DNA of 64,000 bases, taken from the NCBI GenBank assembly GCA_024734555.1, contig JANPWX010000122.1, positions 94,301-158,300 on the forward strand, given 5' to 3'. This document shows, in pieces, positions 34,621-44,898 of the stretch (the stretch's first letter is position 1; every line of letters begins with the position of its first letter). This stretch comes from Trochalopteron elliotii (taxonomy: Eukaryota > Chordata > Aves > Passeriformes > Leiothrichidae). The translations under genes were made by a program, and so were the position numbers. The notes under the pieces were generated by a model. That model was given only the letters and a program-made list of their open reading frames with translations, searched no databases and was not told the origin of the DNA.

Positions 34621-37600
34621 TATATTAAAATTCAAATGCTTAACTAATATAAAGGTCAATGGAATGCAGAAGCTGCTCCCTTCCTGCATTTTTAATTTCC
34701 ACATTTTGGTTCACTCAGTCAAATGTGCACACAGAGTGATCAGGAAACTTAATTCAACAGTTTATAAGGGAAGATACAGTGACGTGTCTTAATCTAAATT
34801 CAAATTACTTTCTTCTGGGGAAAAAGTCATAGCTGTCAAAACCATTGCCATACTAACTGTAAGTTTATCACTTTTGTTACATAATCTCTGGGGAAATTAA
34901 ATTATAAAACCTGTTTCTGATTCTTAGGGCTTACACACCAAACAATAAAAATTTGCCTTGATTCATAACCCGTTAGACTTCATTAAAAAAATATGGAGCC
35001 TAGAGATTTATGAATAGCAGTGACATTGACATAGCTTCATTTGCAAAGAAATTACATCCACAGCTCTGCATTAATCTGTAAATGCTTGTGAATGAGAACT
35101 TATTTATAATTGTTGGGAAAAAATATTTGTAGGATTTACAAATGAGATATGATTTATCTTGGGGAATTTATCATTTCAATTATATACAATTAATACCAGT
35201 CATAATTTAAGACTTCTGGTTGATGAAAGGCTGTGCATACTGACTAATTATCCTACTTTTCAGTTAGACATAAAGAATGTTGTGCTTTGAATAGTTTAAG
35301 GACTGCAGGTTTTTGTCATGTAATAGCAAGCAATGGCACAGATCTGTTTCATGTGATACAGATAATTCTTGTCCTCTAATTAGCTAAGCACAGAATTCAG
35401 CACTTGCAAGGGCAGGATGTCAATGTGGCCACTGAAAACTTTGTAGTGAATGTGAAAACACAGTTTTAGGATTTTAGGTGTTTATATCTACCTGGTCTCT
35501 CTTTCCTGGTCTGTAACAACATCATTTTGCAGCTTTATCCTGGGGTAGCTGCTTGGTCCTTTTCAGCTCAGCAGGGACAGTGCCACCACCCACCCACACC
35601 TCTCTGTGTCCACATCTCAGCCACTTTCTTTCCCAAATTAAATCAAGTTGGATGCCATGGCACCAAAGGTTTGTTTCCTGCAATAGGAGTGACCAAGGGA
35701 GAGATTTTCTGTGCAAACCCCCTTTAATCATGAACTCTCACGTTCCTGAGACTGTGAGTGCCATAAGGATGCAGCTGCTGTCCTGGCTCTGTATTCCCTG
35801 GGAAACTGGGTTGCATTTGCAAATAATTTTGCTTCTATTTGTGTTTTGGATCTACCGAAGTACCAGTCCCAGGGAAGACTCCTTTACATCCATTCCAATG
35901 TCCTTGACCTTGTTTCTACCTAAATCCTGAGTCTGAAATAGAAGGAGGGATGTCCACACAGGAATGTTTTGGCAGTCGCTGGGAAGACTGGACAATGATA
36001 TGAGACATGAGGAATTTCCTTTCAATGCATGATGTAGAAATGGGAATAATTACAGTGTCCATGACTCCTTCCAGGCTGTTCTCTGGGCCCAGAAAGTCCT
36101 CAGTATAAGAATTACCAATCCAAGTTTTTGCAGCACGACAATGTCCCTCAGTTCCCTCAATGTCAAACCATTCCGTGCAGTGCTAAAAATACTTTCCTTG
36201 TGCACAGAGCCAGCCTGCATGAAAGGCTGGCTGCTTTGAAGAGGAAAGCATCAGAGCTGCCTGTGCTGATTGACTACTCCAAAAAAGCTTTCTGCAGAGA
36301 GCTGTGCAACTTTCTGAATGGATTAGCTGTGGCTGATCTCACACCCCTTTGTGTTTCCCTTGTGTATGAACAGACAAGCACTGAGGGTTTATTGCAGGCT
36401 CATTTTAACTTGGAAGTGTGCACACAGCAAATGGCAGCTTTTAATTTTGCTTTTGAGGTCTGTTTTGATCAAGAATATAAAAAAGTTGTGCTCATCTTGT
36501 CAGAGAACCAGAGCCACGTGTGTGTCTGGGGAATAATCAAAGCTGCTGGCACCTGTCTGGGTGGGTCAATAGTACAAAAAAACCCTGGCAAATAAATGAG
36601 TTGTTCAAATGCTGCTAGTCAATGTCTGCATTTGTACAGAGTTTGATCTGAGGCTAACAAAGGTCTGAAACAAAGGTTCCATTTCCACTTGCAGAGAAGA
36701 TCATGTGCTCTCTGGTGCAGCCACAGCATTTTTGAACACCAAGAGCAAGGGCTGACCTGCAGTGATGTGACACTGTCTCAAAACCTGGGACAGAGCTGGA
36801 GCACACCTTAGGACAAGGGACAGGGAGTGCAGGAGACAGAGTGAGAACAGAGCTGAGGAGGATGATGTGGGGAACCAAGCAAGTGATGTTGCAGGTGATT
36901 GTAGTCTTAATTAACTTTTTTTTCTGTAGCCATCATCCTACTGGGATGCTGTGACAGCATTCTGATGAGGCTGATGGAGTTTGGAAGTACCCTGGATGGA
37001 TGAGATCCTCCTGGAATTTGTGTTGAAGATTTTGCTATTTCTGGAAAGGCAAAAAAGCTTCACAAAATTGCAAATGTTTGAATGGGCCTTAATTTGACCA
37101 TAATGTAAATTCTTTTTTTTTTTTTTTTTGAAGGTAGGCCAAAGTAGGGATTGAGCAAGAGAGATCAAAGTAAAACTGGAGCGAAATGCAGCTGAGAGAA
37201 ATGTGAAACTAATTTACAAAACCCCAAGTTGCTTTATGATCTGAACAAGAGGGATCAGTGCCGGAAACTGTAACAGGGCTCCTACATGGCAAAGCCAAGA
37301 GCACTGGGAGAAATGGTTCAGCAAATCACTCGCATATGAGCCAGTCCAGGCAGTAAATGGTTCAGCTGATAATTCACTGCTTTGAATGTGGAGCTGAGAT
37401 GGTCTTTGTGCTTTCATACTCACTGTCTCTACTTAGTGACACTTTCAAATTGCAGTTGGAAATGACTTTGTAATATTGTCTTCCTGAGGACAATTACCTC
37501 TTCAGAGATTTGTCATTATTCCTAAAGATAATCCTTATTTTTGAGCAGCTTGGATGGGCCTGTTTCCATTGATTCAGTGTTGTGACTTGATACATTGATG
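34621..37600. other. Intergenic; AT-rich unique block followed by an unexplained open frame
   Basis: 34621-35520 is strongly AT-rich with many TAAT and ATTA cores and no repeat signature, a composition often seen in conserved non-coding DNA near developmental genes. 36128-36595 is an uninterrupted 155-codon frame on the plus strand that does not begin with ATG and has no domain I recognise. A poly-T run lies near 37112-37130. Confidence 0.5.
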
Positions 37601-37732
37601 AAGTTTTCAGGCATCTTCCCACAACAGCCCCTGGCCACAGGAGTGTCCCAGGAGGAGCTGCTGCCATGAGGGTGCCCCAAGGTTAAAGGCAGAAGACAAA
37701 ATCAGGGGGAGCCCATGTGTATCTTTCTTAAG

Positions 37733-37882
37733 ATGCCCCTGGATCCCTGGAAAAGTCCCAGGCCAGGTTGGAGGGGCTTGGAGCACCCTGGGACAGTGGA
37801 AGTTGTTCCTGCCCATGGCAGGGGTGGGGCAGGATGAGCTTTAAGGACCCTTCCAGCCCAAACCAGTCTGGGATTCTGTGAT
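37733..37882 (+). mobile_element. CR1 LINE 3'-end fragment
   Basis: CCCCTGGATCCCTGGAAAAG, CCCAGGCCAGGTTGGAGGGG, CTTGGAGCACCCTGGGACAG and terminal GGGATTCTGTGATC follow the CR1 tail. The left end may extend to about 37620. Confidence 0.85.
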
Positions 37883-39544
37883 CACAGGCCTTTTCCATTT
37901 GCATTAGCCAGGCCCTGGATCACACAGGTACCATCAGGGTTGATCCTGAACCAAAATCCTTGGAGCTGTACACACAGGACAGAACAGATACGTGAGGGCA
38001 GTCTGTAATGCACGAGCTGATCCCAGAGAGATGCCCTTCAGAGCATCTATAGCTGCTCTCTGCTCAAGGCAGGGCTCTGGAATATTCTTAACTTGGCAGG
38101 CACCTTCCAGATGCTGCTGCATTTTGGTGGGTCCTGCCCTGGGCACTGCTGCATCCTCACAGGAACAACACCCAGCCATTCTCTTCCAAACCCCCAGCCA
38201 GGTTCTCAGTCTTTGATAGCTGAGATGCTGAACATGCTGAAACCCAGCTGTGCTACCAAAGAGTGTTATTTCTTCTCTGAAGATCCTTTCAGCAAAGTTG
38301 ATGAATTAAAATGCTTTTCAGATCACAGAGGGAGCTGAATTTCCATCTCACAAAAGGGCCCGCAGTCGTTGCGGGAGAAGCTGACGCCTGTCTGCTCCTG
38401 ATGGATGTGTATGAGGGAGAAGTGAAAGTTCCTTTTATTCCTAACAGCCAAGTGCCACAGTCAGAGTTTCAGCCTCTTCATCAATCAGTGTCTGGCAGTG
38501 TCTCAGTCCCTAAGCAGCACAGTTAGCTCTGCACTACCCTATTACTCCCATTGCTGCTCCTGCTGCTGAACGGGCTCTGCTCCACAATTCCTTCCCTCGG
38601 GAGATGGGCTCGGGGTGGGGTGGGGGAAAACACTCTGCTGGAAAGGCTTGGTGGCCCTGGGGACATCCAGGTGTCTGCTGTCTTCTCAGCTGCCTGGGAA
38701 GGGAAATGTCTGCACAGGGGCACAGCCAATAAGGCTGAAAGACAACATATTAATTACACAAAGGGAAGGCAAGAAAAGAAAATAGAGTAGGCTGAGATAC
38801 AGCACTGTGGGTGAATCTCTGAGCCTCGTGCTGTTCCTGTGTCTGTTACTGGGATTCCAAAGGAGGCCAGGATGGGGATGGGTGGCACAGATGCAGCACC
38901 ACTGCTGCTGGAACCCTGCTGGAGTGCCAGGGACAAGGCTTGGCTTGTCCTTCAGCAGGGCTGGGCAGCTTGTGGCTTTCAGCCTTATTGCAGGCTCTAA
39001 TGTGAGGACTGAAGTTTAAATCAAGCCAAACAGATTGCTTTTGTCATTTAACTTCATGCTGCAGCCTCACTGCATTTCTCCCAGCCCTACCCTCACCTTT
39101 CTCATCCTGGACTGATTGCCCAAAGGAGTTAGGGAGAAGCATTGTTTTAAAAACACACTGCTTCTAGGAATAGGAAAGCAATGCAGGGCTCTTTTAAGGG
39201 CTTGCTCTTACGTGCGGTCTAGATTTTTTTTTCCTTTGAAGAATGTAAGTCTTAAAAAACCCACAGTTGTAGTGAGAAAAAACTAATGGCAGAAAAATCG
39301 TTTTCTACCTGACAAAGCAGCAGAGTTCTCAACTCTGAACAAAACCCTGAGGGACACTGTGAAAATCTGAGTCTGTTTTCTCCTGACCCAGAGTCTCTAG
39401 GAAGAGGTTAACCTGCAGTTTGTGTGCAGTTTGTGGCTGGGAGATGGAGAGTTTCCTCTCTGAATAACCTTGTCTGGGTGCCAGCACCTCTTCCAGCAGA
39501 CACAGGCACATGAGGCAGTGGGGAGGCCCTACCTTCCTCCCTTC
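37883..39544. other. Intergenic, no gene recognised
   Basis: Unique sequence with short open frames only. Confidence 0.55.
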
Positions 39545-39957
39545 AGCCCCCACCTGTGGGTTTTTATCTTCTTTCCTTCTCCTAGGGCTGGGATTAAAGC
39601 ACAGGAGATGCAGTTTTCTTGTGTTTGGACTCAGATGTTTATTAATTCTTATCTATAGCACAGTCTCACAAGTTGTGAGTTCCATCAAACAAGGTAGACA
39701 ATGGCTCTGTCTCTAACTTTTCCCATGGTCTTTTAAGTGCTAATTATCCAATAACGAGGTAACACCTATAATATTTATTATTTTAACCCAATAACTGACC
39801 ACCCAAGGTCTGTAATGTGGACCTTTGCACCCAATTAGAAAAAACCACCCAAACCCGTGAAGAGGAAGGTGAAAGAAGAAGAACTTAGTCTACACCCCAA
39901 ATCCTCCATACTGCTTTATATATGTCACTATACACCAAAATCTTAAAGTCTAAGTTT
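39545..39957 (-). mobile_element. LTR-like element F1, left copy of a pair
   Basis: This segment is homologous along its whole length to 41105-41510. Shared blocks are a GGGATTAA..CACAGGAG start, TTATTAATTCTTATCTATAG, CAAGGTAGA, CTAAT..CCAATAAC.AGGT, the CCCAATTAGAAAAAA block and a CTAAGTTT end. On the minus strand CTATAGATAAGAATTAATAAA gives a polyadenylation signal near the 3' side, as in an LTR. No internal retroviral genes were recognised between the copies. Confidence 0.72.
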
Positions 39958-40060
39958 GCAGGGTTTCAGCACCCACCCTCAGCATTGCTGTCATGGCCAG
40001 AGAGGGGCTCAAAGATGCTCTGAGTAGATTCCTGCCCTTCCTGCAGACAGTGACCACAGA

Positions 40061-40155
40061 CTGGGTCCCTCCTGAAGACCCTCCTGGCTGAGCAGCCCCA
40101 GGGCTCCTGTGAGTCCCTCCTGCACAGAAGAGGTGAGTCCTGGGGAGGATGCTGT
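40061..40155 (+). repeat. Outlying diverged copies of the 40-bp repeat
   Basis: GGTCCCTCCTGAAGACC and then GAGTCCCTCCTGCACAGAAG-AGGTGAGTCCTGGGGAGG resemble the array beginning near 40498. The two blocks are separated by the AT-rich inverted repeat, as if an array was split by an insertion. Confidence 0.7.
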
Positions 40156-40170
40156 CCCTAGTGTGCCTAG

Positions 40171-40270
40171 TGAAGGTGTAATTATATGTAATTAATGTCA
40201 TGGAATTATATGTAACGTCATTACATTACATATAACTCCATGACATTAGTTACATATAATTACACCTTCA
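40171..40270. repeat. 45-bp inverted repeat with 10-bp spacer
   Basis: The left arm (40171-40215, starting TGAAGGTGTAATTATATG) and the right arm (40226-40270, ending CATATAATTACACCTTCA) are reverse complements with two mismatches. The spacer is CGTCATTACA. The arms are AT-rich. The structure could extrude as a cruciform or be the remnant of a foldback-type element. Confidence 0.93.
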
Positions 40271-40408
40271 TGTAACACCTATATTATATACCTATATATC
40301 CCCAATATATAGGTATAATTTACCTAATATAGAGGTATAATATACCTATAGGTATATAAGTATATTAGTACACCTATAATGTAATTATATGTAATTAATA
40401 TTCTTTCA
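40271..40408. repeat. AT-rich block with a second hairpin and ATATACCTAT-type repeats
   Basis: 40287-40299 and 40305-40317 are perfect 13-bp reverse complements with a 5-bp spacer. ACCTATA and TAGGTATA motifs recur to about 40376. The end TAATGTAATTATATGTAATTAAT repeats the inner part of the left arm of the preceding inverted repeat. Confidence 0.8.
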
Positions 40409-40497
40409 GCCTTATTGGCTGTGCCCCCTGTGCAGAAGTTTCCCTTCCCAGCCACCTGCCCACTGCAGCCAGGTGAGAAAAGAGCAGATCCCTGTGC

Positions 40498-40808
40498 CTA
40501 AGTCCCTCCTGGAGACCCAGGGGCTGCTGTGAGCCCCTCCTGCACAGAGAGGTGAGTCCTGGGGAGGATTCAGTCCCTCCTGCACAGAGAGGTGAGTCCT
40601 GGGGAGGATTCAGCCCCTCCTGCACAGAGAGGTGAGTCCTGGGGAGGATTCAATCCCTCCTGCACAGAGAGGTGAGTCCTGGGGAGGATTCAGTCCCTCC
40701 TGCACAGAGGGGTGAGTCCTGGGGAGGATTCAATCCCTCCTGCACAGAGAGGTGAGTCCTGGGGAGGATTCAGCCCCTCCTGCACAGAGAGGTGAGTCCT
40801 GGGAGGAT
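40498..40808 (+). repeat. 40-bp minisatellite, about seven full units
   Basis: GGTGAGTCCT recurs at exactly 40-bp steps: 40551, 40591, 40631, 40671, 40711, 40751 and 40791. The unit contains CCCTCCTGCACAGAGAGGTG and TCCTGGGGAGGATTCAG. Units are very similar, so expansion is recent. The first unit is diverged (GGAGACCCAGGGGCTGCTG). Confidence 0.95.
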
Positions 40809-41104
40809 GCTCTCCCCAGGGAAGGCTGCAGTGCAGCTCCGCACGGAGCACGAAGATGCTGCTGCTGTAAACACTTTTCCCTGCTGTTCCTCTCCTCTCC
40901 GGAGCTCAGCCCTGCCCAGACTGGTCCGTGGCCACCACCTAGTGCCCAGCTCTGCTGCGGGCACCAGGGCTCGGGGTGTGCACAGCCCGGCTCAGCTGGG
41001 AACTCGCTGTGCGGATTTTCGAGATTCCCACCCTGGGAATTCCAGCCCAGCCCCTCCCCATCGTCCCAGGGAACAATTCCTGCCCAATATCCCATCCAGC
41101 CCTG
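40809..41104. other. Moderately CpG-rich single-copy stretch between the minisatellite and LTR-like copy F2
   Basis: Contains scattered CpGs (for example around 40840, 40900 and 40960-41030). No gene was recognised; open frames on both strands follow from composition. Confidence 0.45.
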
Positions 41105-41510
41105 CCCTCTGGTGTGAGGTTTTTGTCTTTTTTTCTTCGTGTTACAGCCGGGATTAACACACGGGAGTCACAATTTTGTGTTTGGGCTCGGTATTTATTA
41201 ATTCTTATCTATAGTACAGCCTCACGAGTGGTGAGCTCTAACTAGCAAGGTAGAAAAGGGAGATGTTTGTAACTGTTTCTGAAGTTATTCAAGCACTAAT
41301 CACCCAATAACAAGGTGACACCTTTATTATTTATATTTTTGACGCAATAATTGACCACACAAGGTCCACACTGCAGGCCTTTTCACCCAATTAGAAAAAA
41401 AACACCCGAAACCAAGAAGAAGAAGGTGAAGAAGGACTTTGACAACACCCTAAACCCTCCATGTTGCCCCATATATATTACTATATACTAAAACGTTAAA
41501 TTCTAAGTTT
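41105..41510 (-). mobile_element. LTR-like element F2, right copy of a pair
   Basis: Same family and orientation as F1 (39545-39957). The minus strand shows ATTAATAAATACCGAGCCC near its 3' side and TTGGGTGAAAAGGCCTGCAG in the U3-like part. Spacing to F1 is about 1.15 kb, too short for an intact provirus. Either two solo LTRs or one LTR duplicated with its neighbourhood. Confidence 0.72.
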
Positions 41511-41691
41511 TTCACCCTGTGATAAACTTCTATTCAAACTACACACCCACAACCCCAGTGCTATCACTCAATTTTGGGAGCCTGTTCCACGGCCTCAGGT
41601 CAACTGTGGTGTTTTCTTGGGAGTCAGTGCCTGTCAGCACAGAAAGCCTGAAATTCTCAGCTTCCAGAATTCCAACACTCTGGCAGTGTGA

Positions 41692-41852
41692 AGCCATTCC
41701 CTGTGTCCTGTCCCTCCATCCCTTGTCCCCAGTCCCTCTCCAGCTCTCCTGGAGCCCCTTTAGGCCCTGGAAGGAGCTCTGAGCTCTCCCTGGACCCTTC
41801 TCCTCTCCAGGTGAGCACCCCCAGCTCTCCCAGCCTGGCTCCAGAGGGGTCA
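41692..41852 (-). mobile_element. CR1 LINE internal fragment
   Basis: CTTGTCCCCAGTCCCTCTCC, AGCTCTCCTGGAGCCCCTTT and CCTCTCCAGGTGAGCACCCC match the reverse complement of the internal block seen at 32300-32470. The terminal tail is absent. Confidence 0.75.
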
Positions 41853-43084
41853 GGTACTCACAGAGCTTTGGGCTGGGGCAGGTTACCTGCAGACACCATC
41901 CCTAAGAAAAGGAAAAGTCAAACTGAACGTGTGCGGCAAAGAGCAAGGATAGGTTTAGATCCAGCTCCTCTGAGACATGAGGCACTCTCACTTTTCTGCA
42001 TAGATCAGGAGGAATTTCTATTAAACTGGAGCCACTTAAATAATCTCACTGCTGAAAGATGTTACTGAGGGGAGTTTTGTTTCCTTCATCCTGAGCAGTG
42101 CAGAGCCCAGCTCAGCACTCCCAGCCCTGCTTGAGCAGGTTAATTGTGCCTTGGGATGTTGGCCAACCCATCTGATTAGTGAGTTACTTATTTATTCAAC
42201 ACTTATTTCTAAAAATCCCAGGCAGATTAAAATTTGGCGAACACCAGGCTGCTGGAGTGAGCGATGCAGAGAATCATAAATGCAGCAAAATTAATCCAAC
42301 TTCCTCTTGGAAACTCTGCAAATATGCATATTAAATCATGCTTGAATCACAATGAATATAAAAAGTAAATGTTCACCAAAACACAGTGCCCGTTTACAAC
42401 CCATGTTCCCTGTAAATCCAGAGTTTACAAGGCACATAAATCCCACACAGTCCCACCTCCAGAGTAAATCAAATGCAGGAGAATTTGTTGTGCCAGTAGA
42501 TACTTCACACTTCTCTGCAGGATGTTTTGCTAAAAGGAATCCTCCAGGAGAATCTGCACACGATGGAGACCCTGCCCAAGAGAAAAAAAAATGAAGAAAA
42601 ATTTCTGAAGAATGGCCTCTTGGATTTCCATTTTTGTGTGTAAACTTCTTATTTGTACATGCTTATAACCTACAATCTCAAGGGGTTCTTGTTTTTAAAC
42701 ATTTTTAAGACCTCTGGGCTGTGAGCCAGAATGTCTAACTTCTACCTTAACAATTTTTTTTAGTGTTAAAATAAATAAATACACCTGCATCAATGCTGAA
42801 AAAACCCAGAACATAAATGCTGAGATGGCTTGGATTAGCCTGGGAAAACATCCTCAGTTTTCTCAGAATATTCTCGCCTGCAAAGAATGAAAATGTTACA
42901 TAAATAAAGGGCATCATGGTTTGTTCTATGGAGATTTGTGGGACCATTGTACCTTTGAAAATAACAAACACCCCCAAGCTGCTTCTGATTTGGTTTGTTA
43001 CTTCTGCTCCCTTCCACTCAGTTTTACCCTCAGCCTCAAGGGGCTCATCTGTGCAGTTAATCCCACTGGATTACCTGCTGGAAT
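41853..43084. other. Intergenic, no gene recognised
   Basis: Unique, moderately AT-rich sequence with no repeat signature or coding evidence. Confidence 0.55.
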
Positions 43085-43422
43085 TGTTGTTTGGCTTGGC
43101 TTTATTTTGGGGGTGTGTTTTGTTTTGGGGTTTTTTGGGGGGCCAGGATGGGTTGGGGTTTTTTGGTTGGTTTTTTTTGTTGTTGTTGTTTTTGTTTGGT
43201 TGGTTTTTTCTGTTGTTGTTTTGTTTTGGTTTTGGTTTTGTTTGCTTGGTTTGGTTTTTTTGTGTCTGTGTGATGTGTTTGGTTTTATGGGTTTGTTTTA
43301 GTTTTTTGTTTATTTGGTTTGCTTTGGGGTTTGTTGTTTTGTGGGTGGCTTTTATTTTCTATTTCTTTTGTTGTTTCTGTGGTTTATTTTGTGGTTTATT
43401 ATGTTTCGCTCCTATTTTTTTA
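43085..43422. repeat. G/T-only low-complexity tract (about 340 bp)
   Basis: The plus strand is almost all T and G (TTTTGGGG, GTTGTTGTT, GGTTTTGGTTTTG) with very few A or C. The long open frames here encode only F, W, G, V, L and C and are composition artefacts. Confidence 0.92.
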
Positions 43423-44627
43423 TTCAGAAAAAGAAACAACAGAGTTTAAATAATAAAAGAGGAAGGGAGGTAATGTACAGCTGAGTAAGGACCTGAATGG
43501 AATTGAAATACAGAGATGGAATTAAGGTAATTTCCCTCTCTCTGGGTGTTGCTTTTGTCTCTATTTCTAATGTTTGAGGAGTAAAAGCAGGAGGGAACTG
43601 GTGTGGCCACCATGTAAAAAGAATTAGGGTTGGGGTGTTTTTTTTTTTTTTTGCTAGAAATGCCTTTGGGTACTCACCCTGGAGATGCAATGAATGTTCT
43701 GAAGGCTTCCATCTCAGGCTAAATTGAAATCTGCACACCCATTCAGGAGTTCACTTCCAACCCAGCTCTGGTTTTGATGAAATTCTGAGGAGAAGGGTGA
43801 GGAAAAGATGCTGTGGTTTTTACAGCTGCATACACTGGTTTTAGGGGGTTGTTCTCCCCCTGTAGTGACATGCTCACCTGTATTTCAGTGCATGGAAAAG
43901 CACTCAGTTTTATTCTGCTGCTGCCAGTTCTCAGCAGTGTCACCTGCTGGCAGGGCTGGCTCTCAGGGAATCCCTGCCAGCTGCAGATTGCAAATACCCA
44001 GGATGGATTTTAACCAGCAGTTCCATGCCCACATAAATCAGCTCTCTGGAAGCAGCACTGCTGCCACCTCCCATTGGTTCAGAGGAGATTCTAGCCCACA
44101 AATCTCCTCATCCTGCAAGGATCATTCCCTGGTTCACACCTTGCCAGCATCACTGATGGGTGATGTGACAGCAGGTTCCTCTGTGGTGGTGATAAATAGA
44201 TCATCTGCCATATAAAGTAGTCTGGTTCAAACTCAGAACCTGCTGGCAAAAGAATAAATAAGTTCATCAGCTGCTTTCCAAAATCACATTTGCTAATCCC
44301 TCAGCCAGTCCTTGAACCTTTTGCTCTAATTGATTTTATTTTTCCTGTGGTTGCATAAAGTAATCATCTTCCAGTCTTCCTTTCTGCCTTTAAAACACTT
44401 TATTTCAATTTTTTTTTTCAGTTTCTTCCTCCTTATTTCTCAGGAGGCTTCAGTCAGTTTTCATAAGTACAAAATAAATCGTCTGTGAAAACAATACCAC
44501 CAACTTTGTGATAGATCATGTTCAGGGGGAATAAAACAAACCCAACCCCTGCATTGGGACTGCTGTTACTGATGGCAGAGTGATGTGTTTGGTCATCTGT
44601 GAGAGCTCTGGTGGTTGTGAAGGGGGA
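43423..44627. other. Intergenic, no gene recognised
   Basis: Unique sequence with a poly-T run at about 43638-43652. No RNA gene or coding feature was recognised. Confidence 0.55.
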
Positions 44628-44898
44628 TCTCAGAGTCCCAGAATGGTTTGGGTTGGAGGGACCTTAAATCCCATCCAGTGCCATGGGCAGGGACACCTTC
44701 CATTGTCCCAGGCTGCTCCAAGTCCCAGTGTCCAGCCTGGCCTTGGGCACTGCCAGGGATCCAGGGGCAGCCACAGCTGCTCTGGCCACCCTGTGCCAGG
44801 GCCTGCCCACTCTCACAGGGAATAATTCCTGCCTACTGTTTAATCTAAACTTGTCATGTTTTATTTTAAAACCATTCCCCCTTGTTCTGACACTGAAA
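44628..44898 (-). mobile_element. CR1 LINE 3' fragment, about 270 bp
   Basis: Starts with the reversed tail (CTCAGAGTCCCAGAATGG, TTTGGGTTGGAGGGACC). It continues through CAGGCTGCTCCAAGTCCC, GGGATCCAGGGGCAGCCACAG and GGGAATAATTCCTGCC to CCATTCCCCCTTGTTCTGAC. This is the block order of CR1 on the minus strand. Confidence 0.88.

Noticed and set aside
42916..43449. 177-codon frame rich in Phe, Trp, Cys and Gly that looks like a membrane protein
   Set aside because: Composition artefact of the G/T-only tract.
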